A DNA stretch of 64,000 bases from Undibacterium hunanense (lineage in GTDB: Bacteria; Pseudomonadota; Gammaproteobacteria; Burkholderiales; Burkholderiaceae_D). This document shows, in pieces, positions 50,280 to 59,464 of the stretch. The DNA is taken from NCBI RefSeq assembly GCF_014284335.1, contig NZ_JACOGF010000003.1, positions 372,001 to 436,000 on the forward strand, read 5' to 3'. The position numbers and the translations under genes were made by a program. Under the pieces are notes generated by a model. That model was not told the DNA's origin. It did not search any database and saw only the letters and a program-made list of their open reading frames with translations. Position 1 is the first letter of the stretch. Every line of letters begins with the position of its first letter.

Positions 50280-50780
50280 TCACTGGCTGCTTCTTTGCTG
50301 TCTCAATGTCAGCGTGGCACTGACCTGACCACTTTCCAGCAGGGAAACCAGTTTTGCCTCTTCCACTGTCAGTCTTGACGCTTTCTGTACTTCTACCAGC
50401 CATTCCATCAAATTGGCATAGCCAGCTGCAGGGATTTGCACCCTGACGATATCGTCATTCACGCCTATGGTCTGGGGCTTGATACCACGCCGTGTCAGCG
50501 ACTGTTCCAACTGTTCCTTGCTGACAGGTGAAATCGTTTCAGACAGGCTGGCTGCCAGCTGTGACTGTTGCTTGCTCAGTTCAGCCATTTCTGCCAGTTG
50601 CTGATTCAATACCGGAATACTGGTTTGTAGCTGCTTCAGTCCACTCAGTGCCGGTGCCAGAAAAATTGCGTACACCAGTGCCAGGGTAATCACCAGCGCG
50701 CAAATCAACAACATGCGGCGTTCACGCTCGGCGCGGGCCAGCCAAAAGAAATTGAATTGTTCTTTCAGTGCATAAATCAT
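50280..50780 (-). CDS. gspM: Type II secretion system protein GspM
   Basis: GspM is a bitopic inner-membrane protein that pairs with GspL. The 166-residue product has a short cytoplasmic start (MIYALKEQFNFFWLARAERE), a membrane segment at about 23-42 (RMLLICALVITLALVYAIFL), a periplasmic coiled stretch, and a ferredoxin-like domain with GVNDDIVRVQIPAAGYANLM. It overlaps the gspL stop by one base. Confidence 0.9.
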   Translation of the reverse strand: MIYALKEQFNFFWLARAERERRMLLICALVITLALVYAIFLAPALSGLKQLQTSIPVLNQQLAEMAELSKQQSQLAASLSETISPVSKEQLEQSLTRRGIKPQTIGVNDDIVRVQIPAAGYANLMEWLVEVQKASRLTVEEAKLVSLLESGQVSATLTLRQQRSSQ

Positions 50781-52039
50781 CAGCGTTTCCCTCCTGCTGT
50801 CACACGCAGGGTACCATCCGTAGCGGAACTGATTTCCAGCGACTGTTCTGCCAGGCCCATGCGCAATTTATCCAGCGGCACCTGTATGCCGGGCTTGGTT
50901 CTGATGAATAAGGCCCGTTCCTTATACTCGATGCCGGCGATCCCGCCGGGTGGGCCGAATCTGTCCCATATCTGGGCAAACTGGGATGCCATGACGGCAA
51001 AATCGTTGGCTGCAAATTGCCCGGCAGCACGCTTGGCCACATTCACTTTCTGCTGCATTTGCAACAGTGGGTCGAGTATCGCGGTCTCTTTGGGGAAGCT
51101 GTTCCTGTAAGTTTGCGTCAGGGATTTGCTGATATCCTGCGCTTCTTTACGTTTGCTCAACCATTCAAAATTCAATGCTGCCAGATTCACAATCAGTAGC
51201 GCCAGGGCCAGGCGCAGCGGCCAGCGCCACTTGCTCCAGTCAAAACTGGCCATGTGTTCCGCCGCTATACCTGTCATCAAGTCTGGTGTTGCCTGGCTGA
51301 TGCCATCCACCCGGGTAACCCAGCTGATGGCCGACAGATTGATGCCATCTTGTAGCCCCAACTGGCCAACCAGTTGCTGATAGGCATCCAGCTCAGCCGC
51401 AGGCACATGGACATCAACCCTGGGCAGTTCACTTAAATGCCCCAGCATGGCCAGCGCATCGGCCTGTCCTGTCAGATCAAGGCTCAGGCCTATGCCGTGC
51501 TTTTCACCATTACGCAGGCAGAGTTCAAGTGCACTGTCTTTTTCTTCTATCAGGGCACTGGCTGCCGCGCTCTGCCCATCCACAGCAGGATGAAAGGCCA
51601 ATGCCAGTTGTGCTGGATATGCCGACAATTTGCGGGCTGGCCAGTCTTTGACGCGTTTGGCGACATCTTCCAGCCACAGACGGTCTGCCACGGCCACGCT
51701 GATTTCACCATCGACAACAGGCGAGGAAACCAGTATCAGGTCTGCCGGATCACTGACCAGTTGTTCTTCCAGCAAATTCGGCAAGGCTGTTTTGAGCTTG
51801 GCCGCCGACATCGGCGGCACCTTGACTGTCAGCAGGCTGGCATCGGTCGCCGCCAGCAAAAATGCGATTTGCTTTGCCCCTGCGGCCAATGACTTCAGGT
51901 CAGCCAGCGTCATCTGGCCCTGTTGCTGCAACCGTCCTTCAGTTGTCATCAGCGCAAAGGACAGGTTTTGCCCAGCCCAGTCGGGCCTGTTTTGTGCTGC
52001 TGCCCTGGAGGGCAAAGAAATATACAGTGTGCTTGCCAT
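50780..52039 (-). CDS. gspL: Type II secretion system protein GspL
   Basis: GspL recruits the ATPase GspE to the membrane. With the ATG at 52039 (MASTLYISLPSRAAAQNRP) it has 419 residues: a cytoplasmic actin-like domain of about 270 residues, a membrane segment (RLALALLIVNLAALNFEWL), and a periplasmic ferredoxin-like domain. A TTG at 52066 would overlap gspK and is less likely. Confidence 0.9.
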   Translation of the reverse strand: MASTLYISLPSRAAAQNRPDWAGQNLSFALMTTEGRLQQQGQMTLADLKSLAAGAKQIAFLLAATDASLLTVKVPPMSAAKLKTALPNLLEEQLVSDPADLILVSSPVVDGEISVAVADRLWLEDVAKRVKDWPARKLSAYPAQLALAFHPAVDGQSAAASALIEEKDSALELCLRNGEKHGIGLSLDLTGQADALAMLGHLSELPRVDVHVPAAELDAYQQLVGQLGLQDGINLSAISWVTRVDGISQATPDLMTGIAAEHMASFDWSKWRWPLRLALALLIVNLAALNFEWLSKRKEAQDISKSLTQTYRNSFPKETAILDPLLQMQQKVNVAKRAAGQFAANDFAVMASQFAQIWDRFGPPGGIAGIEYKERALFIRTKPGIQVPLDKLRMGLAEQSLEISSATDGTLRVTAGGKR

Positions 52040-52047
52040 ATTTTTAT

Positions 52048-53061
52048 TCAGTTTTCCCGTACCCAAAGCACCGTTGTTGTCACGGGCATGGTCGACGTAC
52101 TACCCTCTGCCCGCTCGATCAAGGCACTGACATCCAGTGCCGAACGATTCATTTTCACTTTACCATTCACGATAAAAAAATGGGTGTAAACAGACACATC
52201 CTTATCGGTCACCGTTTTTGTCTTATCGTCGAAGCGCCGCTTGAAATCATCTACCGTCAGGAAATACGCCCTGTCACGGCTGGCGATCATCATCGCGGCG
52301 TCACTCATGCTAAGTCCCTCGATCCTGGCCGCCAGGACTTCAGCCGTCGTGGTGTTGACGTTGATCGAGGTCTTGCGTGGCAATACCGTCACTGCCGTTT
52401 TCAGACGATTCAGCATTTCCGTATTGAAACCGCTGACTGCCAACAAATCATCAATCTGGGTAAAGCGCAGGAATTGTACTTCAGGAAACGACTCGTCTGA
52501 CGAGGTTTTTCCAGTTCCTGACTCGGCCGTGCTTGAACCGGGGGCCGCAGCAACCCTGGCCTGGGTTTTTGCCACCATGGTTGCCACTGGTTCAGCCAGT
52601 TGCGGGTCCAGGCGCAAATTGGTGAGCAAACGGGCAAATACCGCCAGTTCACGCGGATCCACAATACCGTCAGTAGCCAGGTTATTCAGGTTGAACATGG
52701 CCTGGGCATCACTGACCTGGCCTGACAGGGTAGCATCACTATCCTCACCTTCAGCACGGCCATTTTCCACGTATTGATCAAGCCGGGTATCGGCCAGCGT
52801 TACGGCCCAGGGCTCCCCAAGGTGATCTACGTTCGCCGATTGCTTGCCATCTTCGCGCAAGATCAGCCTGGCCCAGTCGATGGCCCCGCGCAAAATCCAC
52901 TTTTTCTGCAACTGCATCCGCTGATTTTCTATGGACCTGACCTGCACCTGTTGCTGCCAGAACAGGCTGGCAACGATGGTGATGGCCAACGTCGTCAGCA
53001 GCAATGCCGTAATGACGGCTACCCCTGCCTGCCTGCCAGAGTAGACTGGTTGCTGCCTCAT
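52048..53061 (-). CDS. gspK: Type II secretion minor pseudopilin GspK
   Basis: GspK is the large minor pseudopilin that caps the pseudopilus tip. The 337-residue protein has the prepilin-like start GRQAG followed by VAVITALLLTTLAITIVASL; the usual Glu at +5 is absent, as is normal for GspK. The large globular domain contains DAQAMFNLNNLATDG and the C-terminal SINVNTTTAEVLAARIEGLS. It shares ATGA with gspJ. Confidence 0.93.
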   Translation of the reverse strand: MRQQPVYSGRQAGVAVITALLLTTLAITIVASLFWQQQVQVRSIENQRMQLQKKWILRGAIDWARLILREDGKQSANVDHLGEPWAVTLADTRLDQYVENGRAEGEDSDATLSGQVSDAQAMFNLNNLATDGIVDPRELAVFARLLTNLRLDPQLAEPVATMVAKTQARVAAAPGSSTAESGTGKTSSDESFPEVQFLRFTQIDDLLAVSGFNTEMLNRLKTAVTVLPRKTSINVNTTTAEVLAARIEGLSMSDAAMMIASRDRAYFLTVDDFKRRFDDKTKTVTDKDVSVYTHFFIVNGKVKMNRSALDVSALIERAEGSTSTMPVTTTVLWVREN

Positions 53062-53732
53062 ACTGCCCCCAGCAAGAAGACTTTGGTGACAGGAAGCTCG
53101 CGCCCGGTCAGTTGCACAGACAACTCCAGCCCGGTCAGCTTGCCACTTTTGGTCGCTGGCGCGCCAGTTCCTGCTTGTGGTGTCGCAGCACCATCTGCTT
53201 CAGAGCCGCCCATGCGCCAGCCATTTTCTCCATTTCGCCAGGTCCGCATGTCCAGGCTCAAGACCTGACTTTGCAAGGCGATGGCAGGATTGACATCCAC
53301 ATCCGACATGGCATTTTGCCAATCCTGATCCAGCGCCGCCAGTTCACGCGTAGGTAGCATCTCGCTACGGCTCAGCACACCTTCACGCAGGCGGTAAGCC
53401 ACTACCTGCAAGCGGCTGGGCTGATTTTCTTCAAATACCGTGCGTACCAGTACCAGCCTGGAGCCAAGTGCACTCAAAACTTCACGTCCGGGTAAATTAA
53501 TGGGGTCAACCAGATGCGCGCAATCGTTCTCTATCTGTGCAAATGCCAGTTGTATGCCGCGTGTCTGTTCCATTTCAGCGGTCAGGCCGGCCCGCGCCCG
53601 CACGATGCTATCCAGCCCGCGCCAACCCAGTACCGCAATGATCGCCAGTATGGTGATTGCCACCAGCAGCTCTATCAGAGTAAATCCGGTTTGAGTTGGA
53701 TGGCGCAATTTGCTGCTACTTCTACAACGCAT
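53058..53732 (-). CDS. gspJ: Type II secretion minor pseudopilin GspJ
   Basis: GspJ is a minor pseudopilin of the initiating tip complex. The 224-residue protein has the prepilin-peptidase site PTQTG followed by FTLIELLVAITILAIIAVLG, then GWRGLDSIVRARAGLTAEME, typical of GspJ. It overlaps gspI by 11 bp and gspK by 4 bp. Confidence 0.94.
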   Translation of the reverse strand: MRCRSSSKLRHPTQTGFTLIELLVAITILAIIAVLGWRGLDSIVRARAGLTAEMEQTRGIQLAFAQIENDCAHLVDPINLPGREVLSALGSRLVLVRTVFEENQPSRLQVVAYRLREGVLSRSEMLPTRELAALDQDWQNAMSDVDVNPAIALQSQVLSLDMRTWRNGENGWRMGGSEADGAATPQAGTGAPATKSGKLTGLELSVQLTGRELPVTKVFLLGAV

Positions 53733-54099
53733 TCGGCACCACCTGCGTCAGTTTGATGATGCGACGTTCGGGTTTGTCGGCTTCAAATACAAACACTTCG
53801 ACCCGACGGAACGAGGGATTCGGAGTGGCGATTACATGCTCTTCACACATCAGGTGCAAATCACCCTGCGGGCAGGCAAAAGTGCGCTCGCCAAACTCTG
53901 GCCATTCATGTGCCAGGCGAATTTGCGCCAGCCGGTTTTCGGCTGACCAGGTCGCCATCATGGAACCACGCAGATTATTGCTGTTTTGCGTCAGGCTGCC
54001 GACTGCACGCAGGCTGGCCCCCAGCGCCGTGCCCACGATGACCAGCGCCACCAGCACTTCAAGCAGGGTAAAGCCGGATTGATTGGATGAATGCCGCAT
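53722..54099 (-). CDS. gspI: Type II secretion minor pseudopilin GspI
   Basis: GspI is a minor pseudopilin that nucleates the tip with GspJ and GspK. Using the ATG at 54099 (MRHSSNQSG) it has 125 residues. The cleavage site is at SNQSG followed by FTLLEVLVALVIVGTALGAS, and AENRLAQIRL is a GspI-type segment. It starts 1 bp after the gspH stop. Confidence 0.94.
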   Translation of the reverse strand: MRHSSNQSGFTLLEVLVALVIVGTALGASLRAVGSLTQNSNNLRGSMMATWSAENRLAQIRLAHEWPEFGERTFACPQGDLHLMCEEHVIATPNPSFRRVEVFVFEADKPERRIIKLTQVVPNAL

Positions 54100-54100
54100 C

Positions 54101-54565
54101 TTATTCCACTGAAAAATGGCCAATGCCGTCAGCACGCACACTGACTTGCCTGTCCGCAGCTTTGATGGTCAGGATGAAAGGTTTATCCACTGGTTCACGC
54201 CCGAACATGATACGTATGGTAGATGCATCGGAAGACTGCGGCTGCAGCGACAATTGCACCGGTGCCAGCTGAAAAAAACGCTCGCGCAACATTTCATCCT
54301 TGATCGGTGACCAGATCCGGTCTTCGCGGACATAGAAACGGTATCCGGTTTGATCCACTTCAAAAGCCACCGGCAGATTACGTACGATGGCTTCATCGCG
54401 CGCCAATTGCAATAGCAGGGAAATACGCTTTGCATCACTTTCAAGGCGCTGCTGCGCACCCGGCATGGCGTTAATACTCACGGCCCCCAGAATGAGGCCG
54501 AAAATAACCAACACCACCAGCAACTCCAGCAGCGTGAAACCACGCTGCCTGCCCTTGTTTATCAT
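54101..54565 (-). CDS. gspH: Type II secretion minor pseudopilin GspH
   Basis: GspH is a minor pseudopilin joining the tip complex to the GspG shaft. The 154-residue protein has the cleavage site GRQRG followed by FTLLELLVVLVIFGLILGAV, then the GspH pattern RLESDAKRISLLLQLARDEA. It lies 9 bp after gspG. Confidence 0.94.
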   Translation of the reverse strand: MINKGRQRGFTLLELLVVLVIFGLILGAVSINAMPGAQQRLESDAKRISLLLQLARDEAIVRNLPVAFEVDQTGYRFYVREDRIWSPIKDEMLRERFFQLAPVQLSLQPQSSDASTIRIMFGREPVDKPFILTIKAADRQVSVRADGIGHFSVE

Positions 54566-54574
54566 GTAAGCGTC

Positions 54575-55036
54575 TTACAAATCCCAGGAACCGATATCGG
54601 CATCATCACCGGCACCGCCAGGCTGGCCGTCAGCGCCCAGAGAAAACACATCCACTTCACCGCGTATGCCTGGTGACAGGTATTGATATGGCTTGCCCCA
54701 TGGATCATTCCGCAGTTTTTCTATATAACCGCCAGATTGCCAGGAATTGGCAGCCGGGCCGGAAGTCGGTTTTTCTATCAATGCCTGCAAACCCTGCTCT
54801 GTTGTCGGGTAGCGCTGGTTATGCAGGCGATACATTTTCAAAGCGCCCATGATGGTGGAAATATCCTGCTTGGCAGCAGTGACCCTCGCTTCATGGGTAA
54901 AACCTGTCAGCTTGGGCACCATGAATGCACCAAGAATGGCAATAATCGTCACCACCACCATGATCTCAATCAGCGTAAAGCCGCGTGAGGATGCAGAGGC
55001 AGGACGAACACGTGGAACTGCAAATGTATTGGACAT
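54575..55036 (-). CDS. gspG: Type II secretion major pseudopilin GspG
   Basis: GspG builds the pseudopilus shaft. With the ATG at 55036 (MSNTFAVPR) it has 153 residues. The cleavage site is SSRG followed by FTLIEIMVVVTIIAILGAFM. TAAKQDISTIMGALKMYRLH and the C-terminal calcium-site loop SLGADGQPGGAGDDADIGSW are characteristic. It is the first gene of the gsp operon; a promoter should lie in the 263 bp upstream. Confidence 0.96.
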   Translation of the reverse strand: MSNTFAVPRVRPASASSRGFTLIEIMVVVTIIAILGAFMVPKLTGFTHEARVTAAKQDISTIMGALKMYRLHNQRYPTTEQGLQALIEKPTSGPAANSWQSGGYIEKLRNDPWGKPYQYLSPGIRGEVDVFSLGADGQPGGAGDDADIGSWDL

Positions 55037-55075
55037 AGCTAAAATCAATAAATAAAAACGTTCAAAACCGCCAGG

Positions 55076-55105
55076 GCACGACAAACGTCGTGCGCATGCA
55101 GTATA
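55076..55105 (-). promoter_or_regulatory. Candidate gspG promoter with a 5'-end hairpin
   Basis: On the minus strand TATACT at 55105-55100 could be a -10 box. It is followed at 55093-55076 by a perfect 7-bp stem, GCACGAC with GTCGTGC around 4 bases, which would sit at the very 5' end of the gsp transcript. No good -35 is found 17 bp upstream. The rest of 55037-55299 shows no gene. Confidence 0.35.
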
Positions 55106-55286
55106 AATCCTGGAATCTGGATTACGACTGCTTTCTGTATCCAATCGTAACAGAAAGATCAGAGTAACTATTTCCTGGCTTAAAACCACTCAAAAACATC
55201 TATCTTACCCATCTTTAATGCAGTGTATGAGTGGCTATATCAGTGGATTATGCCTACACAAAGGGCAAGATACTACCACCAGTATA

Positions 55287-55314
55287 TTTCAACTCAATTT
55301 CAACTCAATTTCAA
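55287..55314. repeat. 11-bp tandem repeat across the stop codon of the molybdopterin subunit gene
   Basis: TTTCAACTCAA occurs at 55287-55297 and 55298-55308, with a further TTTCAA to 55314. The stop codon of the minus-strand gene is at 55302-55300 inside it, so loss or gain of a unit would move the C-terminus. Confidence 0.7.
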
Positions 55315-57558
55315 GGGCAAACTGCGCAGGCGCTTGCCAGTCAGCTTGAATACGGCATTGGCTACCGCCGGGGCTATTGGCGGCACCCCGGGTTCACCGA
55401 TGCCTTGCGGTGGTTCGGCGCTCTTGATGATCACGGTTTCCACTTCTGGCGCCTCATTGATACGCAAGACCGGATAATCACCAAAATTGGTCTGCACCAC
55501 CTGCCCATCCCTGATCACAATTTCACCATACAATGCAGCGCTCAGGCCAAATACGACTGCGGATTCCATTTGCTGGGCAATGATATTCGGGTTGACGGCA
55601 ATGCCGCAATCCAACGCGCATACGACCCGATGCACCCTGATCTGACCATCCTGCACCGATACCTCGGCAACCTGAGCAACGATGGTGCCAAAGGATTCAT
55701 GCAGGGCCAGGCCATGCGCCCGGCCTGCCGGCACCTGCCCGGCCTTGCTGACAGCCGCGTCAAGTACAGCGAGGTGACGTGGATGGCGTACCAGCAAAGC
55801 GCGCCGGAAGGCTGCGCTGTCCTGCTTGGCGGCATGGGCCAGTTCATCGATAAAACTTTCCTTGAAAAAAGCATTGTGCGAATGACCGACCGAACGCCAG
55901 AAGCCTATCGGCACAGCACTGGGCACGATCACATGGGCAATGCGCTGATTCGGTATTTCATACGGCATGTCAAATTCGCCTTCGGCCGTTGTCTTGTCTG
56001 GTCCGGCACCGGCAAACCCGAAAGCACGCTTGAGAAACTGATGCGCAATCGCACCCGATGCCGACTTGTTGTCATACGCAATCAACTTGCCGGCACTGTC
56101 CAAACCTGCCCTGAAGCGTGCCAGTGCCGCCGGGCGATACATGTCATGACTGATGTCTTCTTCGCGACTCCATATCAGTTGCACTGGCAAACCCCTGGTT
56201 TCCATGGCGATGCGCACTGCCTGGGCAACCATATCGGCTTCCAGCCTGCGGCCAAAACCGCCCCCCAGGTAAGCCATATGCAAATTGATATAGTCAGATT
56301 TGATGTTCGCCACTTTGGCAGCAAGATCAACTGAAATGCCAGGCACCTGGGTCGATACCCAGATATCAACCTTGCTGTCGCTCACCTGAGCCGTGCAATT
56401 AATCGGCTCCATCGCTGCATGTGCCAGGAAAGGCGCGCGGTATTCGGCTTCCACTGTTTGCACCACGTTTTTTCCGGCCAGTGCTTCTGCGGCGTCGCCG
56501 GTCTGGTAATACGCGTGACCACTTTCCTTATCCAGCTGAGTGGCGAATTCCTTGAATATGCCTTCTGTGGAAAGTCTGGCGTTATCGCCTGGTTCCCAGA
56601 CTATGGCCAGCGCGGCCATCGCCTGCTTCGCCTGCCAGTAAGATTTGGCAACCACGGCTACACCGGCCACCATATCCGGCATGGAAAAATCCACGACATG
56701 CATCACGCCTGGCATTTTCATGACGCTGGCGGCATCGAAATTTTTTACTTTTCCACCTATAACAGGACTTTGTCTGAGTGCGGCATACAGCATGCCCTCT
56801 GGCCGCGCATCAATACCGAAATGGGCACTGCCGTCAGCCTTGGCCAGTGCATCGGTACGCGGTTGTGACGTGCCTATCAGTTTGAAATCCCGGGGATGCT
56901 TCAATTGCACTTCGCCTGGCTGACTATGGACAGCATCTGCCGCCAAGTCAGCATAGGTGGCACGCTTGCCTGATGCATGAAGGACGGCACCATCAAGGGT
57001 GCTACATTCGGCAACAGCCACCTGCCATTTTTTGGCGGCAGCAGCAATCAGCATGGCACGCGCCGTAGCGCCAGCTTCGCGCATCGGCAGCCACGCATCC
57101 TTGACGCTGGATGAACCACCGGTCATTTGCACACCCAGTTCGCGCGCGAACTTCAGCGTGATCCAGTGGGCAACACGCTTCAGGCTACCTTGGTCATCCG
57201 GATGAAAAGGCAGGCCATCTGCAATCGCAGCCAGGTTGCCATAGATCTTGTCTGCCGGTACATACATGGGCTTTACCCGACTCAATGGCACATCCAGCTC
57301 TTCTGCCACCAGCATCTGCAAAGCAGTATGAATACCCTGCCCCATCTCGCTTCTGTGCATGGCTACATTGACGCTGCCGTCAGCGGCGATGCTGATCCAG
57401 CCATTCAGCGCTACCTCACCATCATGTACAGGTAAATCATGGGCTGCATTCAGGCGCTGGCGTGGTGGCAAGAAACCCCAGCCAACCAGCAAGGCGCCGG
57501 TTAGCCCAAGGCCACCAAGAATAAAGCGGCGACGTGATTTCTTTTTGGGTTGCGACAT
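55300..57558 (-). CDS. Xanthine dehydrogenase-family molybdopterin-binding subunit (isoquinoline 1-oxidoreductase beta-like), Tat-exported
   Basis: This is the large catalytic subunit of a molybdenum hydroxylase. With the ATG at 57558, preceded by GGAGACCTGC, it has 752 residues. The twin-arginine signal KKKSRRRFILGGLGLTGALL points to Tat export. The molybdopterin regions include GGGFGRRLEADM and the active-site Glu of GEPGVPP at 721-727. It resembles IorB-type subunits, which work with a small [2Fe-2S] IorA and often a cytochrome; neither is encoded next to it here. The substrate is unknown; aldehydes or N-heterocycles are used by relatives. Confidence 0.88.
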   Translation of the reverse strand: MSQPKKKSRRRFILGGLGLTGALLVGWGFLPPRQRLNAAHDLPVHDGEVALNGWISIAADGSVNVAMHRSEMGQGIHTALQMLVAEELDVPLSRVKPMYVPADKIYGNLAAIADGLPFHPDDQGSLKRVAHWITLKFARELGVQMTGGSSSVKDAWLPMREAGATARAMLIAAAAKKWQVAVAECSTLDGAVLHASGKRATYADLAADAVHSQPGEVQLKHPRDFKLIGTSQPRTDALAKADGSAHFGIDARPEGMLYAALRQSPVIGGKVKNFDAASVMKMPGVMHVVDFSMPDMVAGVAVVAKSYWQAKQAMAALAIVWEPGDNARLSTEGIFKEFATQLDKESGHAYYQTGDAAEALAGKNVVQTVEAEYRAPFLAHAAMEPINCTAQVSDSKVDIWVSTQVPGISVDLAAKVANIKSDYINLHMAYLGGGFGRRLEADMVAQAVRIAMETRGLPVQLIWSREEDISHDMYRPAALARFRAGLDSAGKLIAYDNKSASGAIAHQFLKRAFGFAGAGPDKTTAEGEFDMPYEIPNQRIAHVIVPSAVPIGFWRSVGHSHNAFFKESFIDELAHAAKQDSAAFRRALLVRHPRHLAVLDAAVSKAGQVPAGRAHGLALHESFGTIVAQVAEVSVQDGQIRVHRVVCALDCGIAVNPNIIAQQMESAVVFGLSAALYGEIVIRDGQVVQTNFGDYPVLRINEAPEVETVIIKSAEPPQGIGEPGVPPIAPAVANAVFKLTGKRLRSLPLKLS

Positions 57559-57607
57559 GCAGGTCTCCGTTATTTTTTTGAATTGACTGATACCAGCAAG
57601 GGCAAGC

Positions 57608-57808
57608 TCAGGTATTCCTGCGTGGATAACCTTCTGCCAGGATGCGGGTCCAGACAATTTCTTTTTGTTCAGGTGTCATAAACACCCACTCTGCCACTTC
57701 TGCCACCGTGCGGCCACAGCCACGGCACACATCATCAAACGTTGTTGAGCAAACGGCAACGCAGGGTGTGTCCGGGCGTTCTTTGCTATCTGTCTTTATC
57801 ACTGTCAT
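57608..57808 (-). CDS. DUF1289 family cysteine-rich small protein
   Basis: With the ATG at 57808 this is a 66-residue protein of the DUF1289 type. The cysteine pattern PCVAVCSTTFDDVCRGCGRT suggests a small metal- or cluster-binding knuckle, and WVFMTPEQKEIVWTRI follows, as is usual. The longer upstream frame has no family support. No biochemical function is established. It is 49 bp before the molybdopterin subunit gene, on the same strand. Confidence 0.85.
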   Translation of the reverse strand: MTVIKTDSKERPDTPCVAVCSTTFDDVCRGCGRTVAEVAEWVFMTPEQKEIVWTRILAEGYPRRNT

Positions 57809-58057
57809 TATTGAAACGTTCCTGCACTTATTAAAGGATACTGCGGACAGAATATACACTGCATGCCAATAATAAGATGGGCGTTCGCTTTTTGCTGCAT
57901 TTTTGCTGAGCAATAGTAATATAAATGCACCGAAAACCATTGGTACAGATACTCTATTTTCCACGTCAGGCCGGGTTTTGTTGACATGCGGCAGGCTTCG
58001 GCAGGAAAATTATGCTTCAGCCTTTAGTCATCCTAATCATCCTCAGGAAAGCTCATC

Positions 58058-58708
58058 ATGAAAGTTGCCGTCATATTGTCAGGTTGTGGTGTTTACGATG
58101 GCGCTGAAATTCACGAAAGCGTGCTGACCATGCTGGCCCTGGTCAGGGCAGGCGCTGAGCCAGAATTTCTGGCACCGGATATTCCACAGTTGCATGTCGT
58201 CAATCATCTCACCGGCGAGGTCGCATCTGGCGAAAGCCGTAACGTACTGGTTGAATCTGCGCGCATAGCCCGCGGTAAAATCAAGGACATAGCACAAGCC
58301 AACGTGGGCGATTATGCAGCAGTGTTCTTTCCCGGTGGTTTTGGTGCAGCCAAAAACCTGTCTGACTTTGCCATCAAGGGGGCTGATTGCCAGATACAGG
58401 CAGACGTATTGCGTTTTGCCAAAGCCGTCGCCGCAGCAGGCAAACCGGCCTGTTATATCTGCATAGCTCCCGCCATGATCCCGCATGTATATGGTAGCGG
58501 AACCGCCGTCACCATAGGTACAGACGAAGCAACTGCAGCCGCCATCACGGCCATGGGCGGGCAGCATATCAGTTGCCCGGTCAAGGAATTTGTCATCGAC
58601 AAAGATAGAAAACTGGTCAGCACACCAGCCTATATGCTGGCAGAGAATATTGCAGACGCTGCCACCGGCATTGAAGCCGCAGTCAAAGCCACGCTGGCAC
58701 TGATTTAG
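58058..58708 (+). CDS. elbB: Isoprenoid biosynthesis glyoxalase ElbB (DJ-1/PfpI family)
   Basis: ElbB is a DJ-1-superfamily glyoxalase-type protein. The 216-residue product has VAVILSGCGVYDGAEIHESV at the start, YAAVFFPGGFGAAKNLSDFA, and the nucleophile Cys in CYICIAPAMIPHVYG. The ribosome site AGGAAAG precedes the ATG. The name comes from early links to isoprenoid synthesis; the physiological substrate is uncertain. Confidence 0.95.
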   Translation: MKVAVILSGCGVYDGAEIHESVLTMLALVRAGAEPEFLAPDIPQLHVVNHLTGEVASGESRNVLVESARIARGKIKDIAQANVGDYAAVFFPGGFGAAKNLSDFAIKGADCQIQADVLRFAKAVAAAGKPACYICIAPAMIPHVYGSGTAVTIGTDEATAAAITAMGGQHISCPVKEFVIDKDRKLVSTPAYMLAENIADAATGIEAAVKATLALI

Positions 58709-58835
58709 TGCCTGGTTCGGCCGTCTTTCATCCACGATCTTTCACCGACTAGATTTCATCGGTCACCAGTTCAAAACTGGTACCACTACTTAAACCGAGT
58801 TTCCTGATTTATTTTTGCCTCACAACAAGGCCCGC

Positions 58836-59435
58836 ATGACACAAGATTTTTTCCAATCACTGATTTTACTGGTACTGGTGACTGACCCGTTTGGCAATGT
58901 CCCGATTTTTGTCAGTGCCTTGTCGCATGTCGCGCCAGAAAGACGCTGGCGGGTTGTGGTACGGGAATGCGCAATTGCCTTTGCCCTGCTGTTGTTGTTC
59001 ATGTTTTTTGGCAAACATTTCCTGACCGCGCTGCAACTGACAGAAGTGTCATTGCGCATAGGTGGTGGCGTGATTTTGTTCCTGATCGCCTTGCGCATGG
59101 TATTCCCGCAGGAAGGCGGGATTTTCGGTGATGTCGAAGATGGGCATGAACCCTTTATCGTCCCGCTGGCCATCCCTGCCCTGGCCGGACCTTCAGCATT
59201 GGCAACCGTGCTGCTGTTTTCATCCGACAGCAAGCAAGACATGATGGTGCATCTGGCCGCGCTGACTGCGGTTGCGGTTGTGTGGCTGATCGTCTTGCTG
59301 AGCGCCGAACGCATGCAAAGAGTACTGGGTGTGCGTGCCATGACGGCGTTTGAACGCCTGATGGGCTTGATACTGACGGCGATGTCGGTAGAAATGCTGC
59401 TTGCAGGGATCAGGGATTATCTGAAAACCCTGTAG
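58836..59435 (+). CDS. MarC family integral membrane protein
   Basis: With the ATG at 58836, preceded by AAGG, the protein has 199 residues and about six membrane segments, for example FFQSLILLVLVTDPFGNVPI and ECAIAFALLLLFMFFGKHF. The TDPFGNVP and LAIPALAGPSALATVLL motifs are typical of MarC/YhgN proteins. The role is unknown; despite the name, the family is not required for multiple-antibiotic resistance. It follows elbB by 127 bp. Confidence 0.92.
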   Translation: MTQDFFQSLILLVLVTDPFGNVPIFVSALSHVAPERRWRVVVRECAIAFALLLLFMFFGKHFLTALQLTEVSLRIGGGVILFLIALRMVFPQEGGIFGDVEDGHEPFIVPLAIPALAGPSALATVLLFSSDSKQDMMVHLAALTAVAVVWLIVLLSAERMQRVLGVRAMTAFERLMGLILTAMSVEMLLAGIRDYLKTL

Positions 59436-59464
59436 CAAGTTTGTCTGCCAGCAGTGCTTTTGAA

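Noticed and set aside
55231..56334. 367-residue plus-strand frame opposite the molybdopterin subunit gene
   Set aside because: The minus-strand gene has full family motifs and a good ribosome site; the plus frame has neither.
58765..58781. Short hairpin ACCAGTT/AACTGGT between elbB and marC
   Set aside because: Only 7 bp, AT-balanced and without a T-run; not enough to call a terminator.
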